Below, one piece after another: positions 1-7,723 of a DNA stretch of 14,481 bases (positions within the stretch are counted from its first letter, which is position 1; every line of letters begins with the position of its first letter). Source of the stretch: Dehalococcoidia bacterium (GTDB taxonomy: Bacteria; Chloroflexota; Dehalococcoidia; Tepidiformales; Tepidiformaceae). The notes under the pieces are model-generated. The model ran no database searches. It saw only the letters and a list, made by a program, of their open reading frames with translations, and was not told the DNA's origin. Position numbers and translations under genes: made by a program. The stretch covers positions 1-14,481 of the forward strand of contig VXRS01000011.1 in the NCBI GenBank assembly GCA_009838385.1, given 5' to 3'.

Positions 1-583
1 CCCGTGCCGGCAGCACCTGGCACTGCACGTGGTTCATCGACCCGCGCACCTTGTCCGGCCCCGTGATGTTCGCCGGGCGCACGCCCGTGATCGCCATGTC
101 AAAGGCGCGGTTGTACCACTCCGCCTGGTGCTCGTTGAAGATTTTCGAGACGGCGTAGATGCCCGTCCCGAGGCAGAGGTCGTCTTCGGTCACGGCGCGC
201 TCGCCGTGCAGTCGCTGCGGCCCGTAGACCGCCAGCGAGCTCGCGTACACCACCCGCCGAATCCCGAGGATGCGGGCCGCCTCGAAGCAGTTGTCCATCC
301 CGAGGATGTTCAGCCGAACCTGCGGATGCGGGTCACGGTCGCCCGCCCCCAGCGCATAGGCGAGGTTCAGGACGCGGTCGGGCTTGCTCAGCGTGAGCGC
401 TTCGACCACATCGTCCATGAGCGTGATGTCGCCGCGCGTGATCTGGACGCGGTCGCGCAACGGATCCAGCGCCGGCGCCTCCGCCGCGATGTCCATGCAG
501 TGGACCTCGTGCCCGTGCTCAACCAGCCGCCGCATCACCCGCGGCCCGATGAACCCGCTTCCGCCAAGAACTGCTACTCGCAT
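1..583 (-). CDS. NAD-dependent epimerase/dehydratase (extended SDR), C-terminus beyond window
   Basis: The first 194 codons of an extended short-chain dehydrogenase/reductase are visible. The protein begins MRVAVLGGSGFIG, a Rossmann GxxGxxG motif (G7, G10, G13) for NAD(P). It carries the strand motif VVYASSLAVYG (about 111-121) holding the catalytic Ser, and the YxxxK pair Y143/K147 in YAVSK. The segment VRPANITGP (about 168-176) is also typical of sugar-nucleotide epimerases and related dehydratases. The family normally has 300-330 residues, so roughly 40% lies outside the window. The ATG at 583 is preceded by GGAGGG about 8 nt upstream. It lies 35 bp after the FMN oxidoreductase stop, so it is probably the third gene of the P450-oxidoreductase operon. 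The substrate (nucleotide sugar, or a small-molecule ketone/alcohol in the same catabolic route) cannot be told from what is visible. Confidence 0.9.
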   Translation of the reverse strand, partial: MRVAVLGGSGFIGPRVMRRLVEHGHEVHCMDIAAEAPALDPLRDRVQITRGDITLMDDVVEALTLSKPDRVLNLAYALGAGDRDPHPQVRLNILGMDNCFEAARILGIRRVVYASSLAVYGPQRLHGERAVTEDDLCLGTGIYAVSKIFNEHQAEWYNRAFDMAITGVRPANITGPDKVRGSMNHVQCQVLPAR

Positions 584-618
584 CCCGCTAACCCTCCGCT
601 GCCGCTGACGACCGCAAA

Positions 619-2574
619 CTACAGCTCCCTGCCGAGGAAAGCGCCCGTGTGGATCGCGTTGCGAATGCTGTTGCGACCCTGCGCGTCGCCAACCTGGTGC
701 ACCTCGATGCCCTCGTCCTCAAGCTCGGTTGCGAGGTACCGGTTGGGCTCGTGATGGGTCACCATGATCACCGTGTTCGCCGGGATCGTCCGCACGCGAT
801 CCGTGTGCAGCACGCCGATGTCGACCTCGCCCGGGCGGATCGCCCGCAGGTAGTGCCCCCCGATCAGGTCGAAGTCCCCGGACATCAGCCGTTCGCGCGC
901 CGCCCCTACGGTCACCGGCGGGTAGGGCAGGTTCTCGCCCAGGTCCTTCAGGCGCGAGACGAGGGTCACGTGGACCCCCGCCTCCAGCAGCACGTCCGCC
1001 GCCGAGATCGCCTCGAACGACCCCGTGTCGTCGAAGACGAGTGCCGGTCCCTCGATGTTCACGGGATCTCCGTACCCCATCAGGTCCTGCGCGTTGTACA
1101 CGTGCGGCAGGTCGTGCCCGGGGAGCGTGACCGCCGGCGTCGCCACCTGGAACCCGTCCGCCCGGGGACTGGCCCCGGCCGCCAGCACCACGACGTCTGC
1201 GTCCGCTTCCATGACGGTCTCGATGTCCACCAGGGAGTTCAGGCGGACGTCGACCTGCAGGCGCTTCAGCTCCTCCCCCAGCCAGTGGGTGATGGCGCCC
1301 ACGTCGCCCCGCTTGGGAGCGCTCGCCGCAATGTTCACCTGGCCGCCGAGTTTCTGCGTCGCTTCGTGCAGCTGCACGTGATGGCCCCGAATGGCGGCCG
1401 TCCGCGCCGCCTCCATGCCCGCCGGGCCGCCCCCGACCACGAGTACCCGCCTCGGCTCCTCCGCGGGAATCTCGGGCTCCTGCGTCACCGTTGCCTCCTG
1501 GCCGGCGGCCACGTTGACCACGCAGCTCAGCCCCTGCCCGCTCATAAGCCGTCCGACGCAACCCATGTTGGTCCCGATGCAGGGCCTGATGAGGTCCTCG
1601 TTTCCCTGCTGCGCCTTGTTCACCAGCTCCGGATCGGCGATTAGCGCCCGCACCATGGACACCATGTCGGCCTGACCCGACTCCACCAGGGCATGTGCGT
1701 GGTCCACCGTCAGGATGCGGCCCACCACGATCGTCGGCTTCGTGATCACCGGGCGAATCGTCGCGTTTGGGGCCATCTCCACGCCCAGCGGGTCGTCCGT
1801 CGGCGCGATCAGCTTGTGGAAGCGCCAGTACGAGCCCATGTGCAGCGAGACGTAGTCGACCAGTGGGTCGACGGTCTCCGCGATCTGGCGGTTCAGCTCG
1901 GCCGTGAGGCCGCCGGGTACGTAGTCCTCGTTCGGCAGGCGCACCCCCACGGCGAAGTCGCTGTCGCCCACCTCCCCGCGAATCGCGTCGATCACCTCGA
2001 GCAGGATGCGCATGCGGTTCTCCGGCGAGCCCCCGTACTCGTCGTCGCGCTGGTTGAGCGCTGGGGAGAGGAACTCGTGCAGCAGGTAGCCGCTGGACGC
2101 GTGGATGTCGACGCCATCCAGGCCGGCGTCGCGAATGCGCCTGGCCGCACCGGCGAAGTGCTCGACAAGGTCGCCAATCTGCCCCTTGCTGATGGCCACG
2201 GGCACCACGGCCCCGCCCAGGAAGTTTGGGATCTCGCTCGCCGACCACGCTTCCGCCCCACCCACCATCTCCGCCTGCGAGGCGCCGGGGTGGTAGATCT
2301 GGTGGAACATCTTCATGCCGTGTTCATGCACGGCGTTCGCCAGCTTCGACAGGTACGGCTTGCAGTCGTCGGACCAGACGGGGAGCGCCCCCGGAGCGTT
2401 CGGATGGACGCTCGTCGCCGACACCGTCGACATGCCCACGCCCCCCTTCGCCCGCGCCACGTGGTAGGCGATGAAGTCGTCGCCGAAGAGCCCCGTGCCG
2501 TGCGGTGACCGCACGATCCGGTTCTTGATGGTGACGCCGCCGACGTCGATCGGCTCGAACAGCTTGTCGTACAT
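619..2574 (-). CDS. FMN/FAD oxidoreductase, 2,4-dienoyl-CoA reductase / old yellow enzyme-like, with altered Fe-S motif
   Basis: The 651-residue protein has the layout of E. coli FadH and trimethylamine dehydrogenase: an N-terminal FMN-binding TIM barrel (about 1-340), an iron-sulfur segment (332-351) and a C-terminal FAD/NAD(P)-binding part (about 375-651). Barrel signatures include KNRIVRSP (17-24), GYLLHEFLSPALNQRDDEYGG with Tyr163 at the position of the FadH active-site Tyr, and MVSMVRALIADPELVNK near 304-320. The FAD motif VGGGPAGMEAA is at about 380-390; the second dinucleotide region reads VFDDTGSFEAI rather than a clean GxGxxG. The Fe-S motif reads C332-IG-T335-NMG-C339-x11-C351: spacing matches the family's four cysteines but the second is Thr. 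The ATG has GAGGGAGGG 4 nt upstream, 19 bp after the P450 stop. Family members reduce activated C=C bonds or demethylate amines; the substrate here is unknown. Confidence 0.92.
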   Translation of the reverse strand: MYDKLFEPIDVGGVTIKNRIVRSPHGTGLFGDDFIAYHVARAKGGVGMSTVSATSVHPNAPGALPVWSDDCKPYLSKLANAVHEHGMKMFHQIYHPGASQAEMVGGAEAWSASEIPNFLGGAVVPVAISKGQIGDLVEHFAGAARRIRDAGLDGVDIHASSGYLLHEFLSPALNQRDDEYGGSPENRMRILLEVIDAIRGEVGDSDFAVGVRLPNEDYVPGGLTAELNRQIAETVDPLVDYVSLHMGSYWRFHKLIAPTDDPLGVEMAPNATIRPVITKPTIVVGRILTVDHAHALVESGQADMVSMVRALIADPELVNKAQQGNEDLIRPCIGTNMGCVGRLMSGQGLSCVVNVAAGQEATVTQEPEIPAEEPRRVLVVGGGPAGMEAARTAAIRGHHVQLHEATQKLGGQVNIAASAPKRGDVGAITHWLGEELKRLQVDVRLNSLVDIETVMEADADVVVLAAGASPRADGFQVATPAVTLPGHDLPHVYNAQDLMGYGDPVNIEGPALVFDDTGSFEAISAADVLLEAGVHVTLVSRLKDLGENLPYPPVTVGAARERLMSGDFDLIGGHYLRAIRPGEVDIGVLHTDRVRTIPANTVIMVTHHEPNRYLATELEDEGIEVHQVGDAQGRNSIRNAIHTGAFLGREL

Positions 2575-2593
2575 ATCGCCCTCCCTCGAAGCG

Positions 2594-3826
2594 CTATGGA
2601 GCAGTCAATGTGTAGCGGATCGGCAGGCTCTTGATGCCGCTCACGAACGTGGCCGTCGAGGTCGTGACCTCGCCCGCGAGCTCGACCGACTCGAGCCGCG
2701 GCAGCAGGTGGCCGAATAGCGTCGCCATCTCCAGCCGCGCCAGGTGGGCGCCGAGGCAGTAGTGCACGCCGTAGCCGAAGGCGATCTGCCGCTCGGCCGC
2801 CTTCCTCGTGACATCGAACCGTAGCGGATCCTCGAACGTTCGCGGGTCCAGGTTGGCGGCAGCGTACGACAGCATCAGCCACTCGCCCTCCGCGATCGGC
2901 TCTCCCGCCACCTCCGTGTCCTCCTGCGCGGTGCGCATGAAGTGCCGTACGGGCGAGGCGATGCGGATCAGCTCCTCGACGGCGTTCGGTATGAGCTCCG
3001 GCTGACGCCGGAGGAGCGCCAGCTGGTCGGGGTTCTCCGCGAGGAGGCGCATCCCCTCTGCGATTGACGCCGAGGTCGTGTCGTGCCCGGCGGTGGCGAC
3101 GATCAGGTAGTACCCCATCGTCTCCAGGATCGGCATCGGGGCGCCGTCGATCTGGCCGTTCGCGATTTGCGTTGCGAGGTCGTCGGTCGGGTTGGCCCGG
3201 CGGTTCGCGCTCAGCGTGGCGAAGTACTCGAAGAAGTCCCGCAGCACCGCCATCACGTCCTCCGGGTCGCGGTCCTTCGGGACGAAGTCGGGGTCGCTGG
3301 CGCCGAACATCTCCTGGGTCAGCTGGAGCATCCGCGGATAGTCCTCTTCAGGTAGCCCGAGAATCGCGAGGATGACTTCGAGCGGGAAGGGCAACGCGAC
3401 TTCCGTGTTGAAGTCGATCTCGCCTCCGCCTTGCTCCAGCGTCGCGAGCGCCTTGCGGCTCAACTCGTCCAGTCGAGGCTGAAGCTGGCGCACGCTGCCC
3501 GGCTTGAACCAGTCGTTCGTGAGCATGCGGTACTTCCGGTGCTCCGGGTCGTCCATGTGGATGAGCGTCTTCGCCCGCGGTCCCCCCTGCGCCCGCATCT
3601 CGATGATCGCGTCGTGGGTCAGGATCGGTTCCGGGCCGTTCGTGAAGAGCTCGTGTTGCGCCTCGATCTCGAGGATCTCGTCCCTGCCGATAACTGCCCG
3701 GAAGGAGCCGAAGCCCTCCGCTTCGATCGGGTGGAACACTCCCTTGGCGTGAAGCGCGAGCGCCTCCTCCCGCCACGAGGTCATGTCGCCAAACCGCTTC
3801 GGGTTGCTGAACAGGTCGGTCGTCAC
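2594..3826 (-). CDS. Cytochrome P450 monooxygenase (bacterial soluble class)
   Basis: The 410-residue protein is full length for a soluble bacterial P450, with no membrane anchor. All hallmark motifs are present: C-helix HMDDPEHRKYR (90-100), I-helix oxygen-activation motif AGHDTT (246-251), K-helix ExxR (E285/R288), and the heme-ligand loop FGYGVHYCLG (350-359) with Cys357 as thiolate ligand. It is predicted to insert one oxygen atom into an organic substrate using electrons from a ferredoxin and reductase, neither of which is encoded in the window. The first codon is GTG at 3826, with GGGAGG 4 nt upstream; a later in-frame Met (M15) is possible but lacks such support. It is the first gene of a leftward operon with the FMN oxidoreductase (19 bp gap) and an epimerase. 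General resemblance to actinobacterial steroid/lipid P450s is an impression only; no CYP family is assigned. Confidence 0.95.
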   Translation of the reverse strand: MTTDLFSNPKRFGDMTSWREEALALHAKGVFHPIEAEGFGSFRAVIGRDEILEIEAQHELFTNGPEPILTHDAIIEMRAQGGPRAKTLIHMDDPEHRKYRMLTNDWFKPGSVRQLQPRLDELSRKALATLEQGGGEIDFNTEVALPFPLEVILAILGLPEEDYPRMLQLTQEMFGASDPDFVPKDRDPEDVMAVLRDFFEYFATLSANRRANPTDDLATQIANGQIDGAPMPILETMGYYLIVATAGHDTTSASIAEGMRLLAENPDQLALLRRQPELIPNAVEELIRIASPVRHFMRTAQEDTEVAGEPIAEGEWLMLSYAAANLDPRTFEDPLRFDVTRKAAERQIAFGYGVHYCLGAHLARLEMATLFGHLLPRLESVELAGEVTTSTATFVSGIKSLPIRYTLTAP

Positions 3827-3830
3827 GCGC

Positions 3831-3836
3831 CCTCCC
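3831..3836 (-). promoter_or_regulatory. Ribosome binding site supporting GTG start of the P450
   Basis: GGGAGG on the minus strand lies 4 nt upstream of the GTG at 3826. This supports GTG over the in-frame ATG fourteen codons further on, though the spacing is slightly short. Confidence 0.6.
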
Positions 3837-3954
3837 GGAGTGGGCGCAGTCTACTGGCTGAGGCACTCGGCCGGTTCCCCCGAAGGAACGCCTCGCTGAC
3901 CACACGGCCCTCGCGAAGGACTAGGCTTACCGCATCCCCACCGGGTGCGACCCG

Positions 3955-3960
3955 AGGAGG
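3955..3960 (+). promoter_or_regulatory. Ribosome binding site fixing the dehydrogenase start
   Basis: A perfect AGGAGG sits 7 nt upstream of the ATG at 3968. The same frame is open for over 500 bases further upstream, but that extension runs antisense through the P450 gene, so this site decides the start. Confidence 0.8.
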
Positions 3961-3967
3961 TCCCGAC

Positions 3968-5011
3968 ATGCAGGCAATGGTGTTGCGGGGAACCACGCTG
4001 ACCGTCGAGGAGTGGCCCCAGCCCACCCCCGGCTCCGGAGAGCTGCTCGTTCGCGTGTTGGCGGCCGGGATCTGCGCCTCCGACGTTCACGCCGCCGCCC
4101 ATCTCGAAGCCATCATCGAGGAGACGGGACACACCTCCTGGTACGCCCTGGCCGACCTCGACCAGGGCATGGTGATGGGGCACGAGTTCGTCGCCGAGGT
4201 CGTGGAGGCAGGCCCCGACGTTGACGGCTGGTCCCCTGGCGACCGCGTCGTGAAAGCCCCCGCCGGCGAGACCGACCGCCCCCTCCCGCCGCGCATGGCG
4301 AGCGCCTACAGCTCCGAGCTGAACGGCGCCTTCGCCGACTACATGGTGCTCTGGGAGCCGACCCTCCTCCCCGTCCCCGACAACGTCAGCGTCGAGGTGG
4401 CGGCCACCACCGAGCCCTGCTCCGTCGCCCGCCACGCGACCCACGAGGCGGAGGCTGAAACCGGGGATCAAGTCCTCATCATGGGCGCCGGCCCGATCGG
4501 ACTCATGGCGCTGATGTGGCTCAAACACGACGGCGTGGAGCTCGTCGCCGTCAGCGACCCCGTGGCCCTCCGGCGCGACCTCGCGGTTTCGCTCGGCGCC
4601 GACGTTGTCCTCGACCCATCTGCCGCCGGATTCGACTCCGACCTCGAAGCCGGGCTCGACGGGGGACCGGACGTCGTCATCGACTGCGTGGGGATTCCCG
4701 GCATCATTCGGCAGGCGATGGACGCCGTGAAGCCCCGCGGCAGGATCATCGTCGTCGGTGTCTGCATGGAAGAGGACCTCTTCATGCCCGTCGTCGGCAT
4801 CAATAAGGCCCTCACCATCAAGTTCTCGGTGGCCTATACCCGCGAGGACTTCCAGGAGACGCTCGCAGCCTTCGGCAGTGGCTCCATCGACACCACCCCA
4901 CTCGTCACGCGCACCGTCGACCTCGGGGAACTGCCCGAGGAGATTGCCCGCATTTCCGGAGGCGATCAGCTCAACTGCAAGGTGCTCGTCGACACCGGCG
5001 GCAGCGCCTGA
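3968..5011 (+). CDS. MDR-family zinc-type alcohol/polyol dehydrogenase lacking the structural-zinc cysteines
   Basis: The 347-residue protein is a medium-chain dehydrogenase/reductase. The catalytic-zinc ligands are recognisable: C36 in GICASDVH, H72-E73 in GHEF, and E149 in the TTEPCSVA segment. The Rossmann motif GAGPIG (173-178) and a following strand ending VSDP (acidic residue near 197) indicate NAD(H) binding; an acidic residue there usually favours NAD over NADP. The usual four-cysteine structural zinc lobe after GDRV (about 91-94) is absent; that region reads KAPAGETDRPLPP, so only catalytic zinc is expected. Family members oxidise secondary alcohols or polyols to ketones. It starts at an ATG with a perfect AGGAGG and is followed after 12 bp by the epoxide hydrolase, implying one transcript. 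Oxidising the alcohol or diol made by the neighbouring P450 and epoxide hydrolase is a plausible role, not proven. Confidence 0.92.
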   Translation: MQAMVLRGTTLTVEEWPQPTPGSGELLVRVLAAGICASDVHAAAHLEAIIEETGHTSWYALADLDQGMVMGHEFVAEVVEAGPDVDGWSPGDRVVKAPAGETDRPLPPRMASAYSSELNGAFADYMVLWEPTLLPVPDNVSVEVAATTEPCSVARHATHEAEAETGDQVLIMGAGPIGLMALMWLKHDGVELVAVSDPVALRRDLAVSLGADVVLDPSAAGFDSDLEAGLDGGPDVVIDCVGIPGIIRQAMDAVKPRGRIIVVGVCMEEDLFMPVVGINKALTIKFSVAYTREDFQETLAAFGSGSIDTTPLVTRTVDLGELPEEIARISGGDQLNCKVLVDTGGSA

Positions 5012-5023
5012 GAGGAGAACGAA

Positions 5024-6250
5024 ATGCCGCCTGAGCCGTTCACCGTTGCGATCCCGGACGATGCGCTAGAGGACCTCCAGTCCCGCCTGCGCCGTATCCG
5101 TTGGCCCGCCGACTTCAACAACGAGGACTGGCGCTACGGTGTGCCCCGCTCCTACCTGGAGTCGTTCGTGGAGTCGTGGAAGGAGTACGACTGGCGCGAG
5201 ACCGAGGCCGAGATCAACAGCTTCGGCAACTACCGCGTCATCCTCGATGACGTCCCCATCCACTTCATGTACGAGCGGGGACAGGGGCCGAATCCGCTCC
5301 CCATCATCCTCACCCACGGCTGGCCCTGGAGCTTCTGGGACTGGAAGGAAGCCACGCGCAGGCTCACCGACCCCGCCGCCTTCGGCGGCGACCCGGCCGA
5401 CTCCTTCGACGTCATCGCCCCCTCACTGCCCGGCTTCGGCTTCTCCACGCCCCTCACCGTCGATGGCGTCCAGACCCAGTGGACCGCCGACCTCTGGGCG
5501 ACGCTCATGTCGGACGTGCTTGGCTACGACCGCTTCGCTGCCGCGGGCGGCGACTTCGGCGCCGGAATCAGCGCCCAGCTCGGCCACAAGTACGGCGATC
5601 GCGTCGTCGGCATCCACGTCAGCATCGCCCCGATGCTGGGTGGGGCGGGAGGCTCCGGAACCGGTAATCAGAAGCCGGGCAGCCTCCTTGGCCTGCGCCG
5701 CACGCTGGATGGCCCCACGTCACGCCTCAGCCGCGACGACTTCGAGCCGGACGAGCAGTGGTCCTGGGACATGATGGACGACCGCTGGACCACCGCCCTC
5801 GCCCACGTCGCCGTCCACACGACCGACCCCCAGACCTTCGCCTACGCCCTGCACGACTCCCCCGTCGGCCTCGCCGCCTGGCTCATCGAGAAGCGCTACA
5901 ACTGGAGCGACAACCGCGGCGGCCCCGACAAGGTGCCCTCGCGGAGGTTCCTGCTCGACCTCGTCAGCATCTACTGGTTCACCGAGAGCTACGTCACGTC
6001 CGCTCGCTGGTACTGGCACGTCTTCCGCACCCCCTGGGACCGCGCCCACGAGCGCACGCCGGCGATCGAGGTCCCCGTCGGCGTCCCCGGCTTCCCCCGC
6101 GAGATGGTGTTCGCGCCCCGCAAGATGGTCGAGGCGAACAACAACCTGACGCACTGGGGCAAGCAGGAGCGCGGCGGCCACTTCCCCGCTGCGGAGGAGC
6201 CGGACCTCTTCGTCCAGGACTTGGTCGAGTTCTTCCGCCCCCTGCGCTAG
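5024..6250 (+). CDS. Epoxide hydrolase, alpha/beta fold with N-terminal EHN domain
   Basis: The 408-residue protein matches microsomal-type (EPHX1-like) epoxide hydrolases. An N-terminal EHN segment (about 1-110) with FTVAIPDDALEDLQSRLRRIRWP and the EINSFGNYRV stretch is followed by the alpha/beta-hydrolase core. HGWP (98-101) is the oxyanion-hole motif, D177 in GGDFGA is the predicted nucleophile, and H386 in GGHF is the predicted base; the acid residue was not pinned down. The enzyme opens epoxides to vicinal diols through a covalent ester intermediate. There is no signal peptide or membrane anchor. The ATG has GAGGAG just upstream, 12 bp after the dehydrogenase stop. With a divergent P450 that could form epoxides, a detoxification or catabolic pairing is reasonable. 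Its stop interlocks with that of the convergent amidase. Confidence 0.94.
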   Translation: MPPEPFTVAIPDDALEDLQSRLRRIRWPADFNNEDWRYGVPRSYLESFVESWKEYDWRETEAEINSFGNYRVILDDVPIHFMYERGQGPNPLPIILTHGWPWSFWDWKEATRRLTDPAAFGGDPADSFDVIAPSLPGFGFSTPLTVDGVQTQWTADLWATLMSDVLGYDRFAAAGGDFGAGISAQLGHKYGDRVVGIHVSIAPMLGGAGGSGTGNQKPGSLLGLRRTLDGPTSRLSRDDFEPDEQWSWDMMDDRWTTALAHVAVHTTDPQTFAYALHDSPVGLAAWLIEKRYNWSDNRGGPDKVPSRRFLLDLVSIYWFTESYVTSARWYWHVFRTPWDRAHERTPAIEVPVGVPGFPREMVFAPRKMVEANNNLTHWGKQERGGHFPAAEEPDLFVQDLVEFFRPLR

Positions 6251-7656
6251 CCGACGACGACCGGCTGAACCGCTCCCAGCAGCCAGCGCGCGATCCCCGT
6301 CATCCCCGCATCCTCGTGCGGCTGGCCGAAGACCTGCACGCCGACCGGCATGCCGCCGACGCTCATCAACGGCATGCCGATGGCCGGGGCGAACAGCATC
6401 GAGCTGGGGAAGTTGAACACCGGATCGCCCGTTGGCCGCGGATGAAGCGGCTTGCCCGGCTCGTCCCCGAGCCAGACGTGCGCCGGCCCCGGACACGAGA
6501 GCGTGATGATCGCGTCGGCGGACGCAGCCACGGCCGCGTGCGCTTCCTGAGCCACTTCGCGGGCGAACAGCAGCGCCCGGTAGTCGTCCACCGTCATCGC
6601 CTCCGCCGCCTCCAGCACCGCCTTCGCCCGGTCGCTGACCCCGTCCGGGTGCTGGTCGACGAGGTTCCGCGTCGCCCAGCGGTTCTCCCAGCCCGTGATC
6701 GCGTTGCACACCTCGCGCGCGTTGCCGATGGCGCCCTCCAGCGTCTCGACGAGAGGGTCGTCCTGTCGGGACAGGAGCTCGATGCCAAGCCCCCGTAGCT
6801 GGTCGAGGACCGCCGCAAAACCCTCCTTGCTGGCGTCGTCCAGCTCGTCCCAGCCCTGCGTCTCCAGGACGATCAGCCGCTCCGGCTTGACCGGTGCTGG
6901 CGTCGTCGAGGGGCCTTCCAGCCCCCGCGAGCCCCGGTCGCCCCCCGCACGCCGCGCGATCTCGATCGCGACCTGCCACATGTCCTCGATGCACCCGGCG
7001 TGCACCCCGTGGGTGCTCATGCTGGTCACCTGCCGCTCCCCGCGGTTGATACCGCCCTGCGTCGGCTTGAGTGCGACGTTCCCGCAGTAGCCCGCGGGCC
7101 GGATGATGGAGCCGCCCACCTGTGTGCCCAGCCCCGCCGGGAGCATGCGCGCCGCCACTGCTGCGGCCGTACCGGACGAGGAACCGCCGGGCGAGCGCCG
7201 TGCGTCGAACGGGTTCGTCGTCGGTCCGGGGTGAGAGCCCCCGAGTTCGGCCGTGACCGTCTTCCCGAGGATCACGGCGCCCGCTTGCCGCAGCGCCCAG
7301 ACGGCCGCGTTGTCCCGCCTCGGGAAGTTCCCGCGAAACGCTTCGCAGCCGTACTCGGTCGGCATGTCCTTCGTCTCGAGCAGGTCCTTGATGCCCACCG
7401 GCATGCCGTCGATGGGTGAAAGCGGCTGACCAGCCGCCCAGCGCGCGCTGCTCGCGTCCGCGGCAACCCGCGCCAGATCCCGGTTCAGGTGGGCGAACGC
7501 CCGCACAACCGGCTCGCGCTCGTCGATGGTCGCGAGGCAGCGTTCGAGGTAGTCGCGGGGCGTGTCCTCGCCCGTCCGGAACCGGCGGGCGGCGTCGTGA
7601 AACGTCAAGGGCTCGTACGTTCGCGGGTCGTAGCCCGTCGTTGTGGCCTGCGTCAT
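6247..7656 (-). CDS. Amidase-signature family hydrolase
   Basis: The 469-residue protein is full length for the amidase signature family (amidases, FAAH, GatA). The Ser-cisSer-Lys triad is intact: K90 in GIKDLLE, cis-Ser S159 in SPGGSSSG, and nucleophile S183 in GTQVGGSIIRPAGYCG, with the usual 24-residue spacing between the serines. The nucleophile motif differs a little from the common GTDTGGSIR form. No GatB/GatC neighbours are present, so it is probably a catabolic amidase or carbamoyl/aryl-amide hydrolase rather than the tRNA amidotransferase subunit. The ATG at 7656 has CGGAGGC about 7 nt upstream. It is convergent with the epoxide hydrolase (4-bp overlap) and divergent from the class-III aminotransferase. 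Supply of an amine to that aminotransferase is possible but unsupported. The substrate is unknown. Confidence 0.93.
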   Translation of the reverse strand: MTQATTTGYDPRTYEPLTFHDAARRFRTGEDTPRDYLERCLATIDEREPVVRAFAHLNRDLARVAADASSARWAAGQPLSPIDGMPVGIKDLLETKDMPTEYGCEAFRGNFPRRDNAAVWALRQAGAVILGKTVTAELGGSHPGPTTNPFDARRSPGGSSSGTAAAVAARMLPAGLGTQVGGSIIRPAGYCGNVALKPTQGGINRGERQVTSMSTHGVHAGCIEDMWQVAIEIARRAGGDRGSRGLEGPSTTPAPVKPERLIVLETQGWDELDDASKEGFAAVLDQLRGLGIELLSRQDDPLVETLEGAIGNAREVCNAITGWENRWATRNLVDQHPDGVSDRAKAVLEAAEAMTVDDYRALLFAREVAQEAHAAVAASADAIITLSCPGPAHVWLGDEPGKPLHPRPTGDPVFNFPSSMLFAPAIGMPLMSVGGMPVGVQVFGQPHEDAGMTGIARWLLGAVQPVVVG

Positions 7657-7723
7657 CGCGAAGCCTCCGGTGCCCGCACCCTAGCCCCGCCGCCCGGACG
7701 TGCCAAGCGCCTCCGGTTCCGAC

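Larger units (their letters stand above)
3827..3967. promoter_or_regulatory. Divergent intergenic region between the P450 operon and the dehydrogenase-epoxide hydrolase operon
   Basis: This 141-bp stretch separates two divergent gene sets and should contain both promoters. An inverted repeat, GTTCC-N6-GGAAC, is at 3874-3889 and could be an operator half-site pair, although 5-bp arms can occur by chance. Minus-strand TAGACT (3854-3849) and plus-strand TAGGCT (around 3922-3927) resemble -10 boxes but lack convincing -35 partners at proper spacing, so no promoter is called. No regulator gene is adjacent. If both sets serve one pathway, shared control from here would be expected; that is inference. 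Confidence 0.4.

Noticed and set aside
29..754. 241-codon plus-strand frame at the left edge
   Set aside because: It lies opposite the epimerase, which has a clear GGSGFIG start and YAVSK motif, and runs into the oxidoreductase end.
719..2248. 509-codon minus-strand frame inside the FMN oxidoreductase
   Set aside because: Alternative frame of a confident flavoenzyme; composition is Arg/Gly-rich and has no domain motif.
1693..2508. 271-codon plus-strand frame opposite the FMN oxidoreductase
   Set aside because: Antisense shadow, rich in His/Arg/Val, with no recognisable motif.
3431..3967. Open frame extending the MDR dehydrogenase about 179 codons upstream of its ATG
   Set aside because: It runs antisense through the P450 gene, is Arg/Val/Leu-rich without motifs, and a perfect ribosome binding site precedes the ATG at 3968.
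5720..6994. Long 424-codon minus-strand frame across the epoxide hydrolase and amidase
   Set aside because: Gly/Arg/Ala-rich shadow composition typical of high-GC DNA; it overlaps two genes with complete catalytic motifs.
6247..7656. Amidase as GatA, the glutamyl-tRNA amidotransferase subunit
   Set aside because: No GatB or GatC gene is adjacent, the nucleophile motif deviates, and the context is catabolic.
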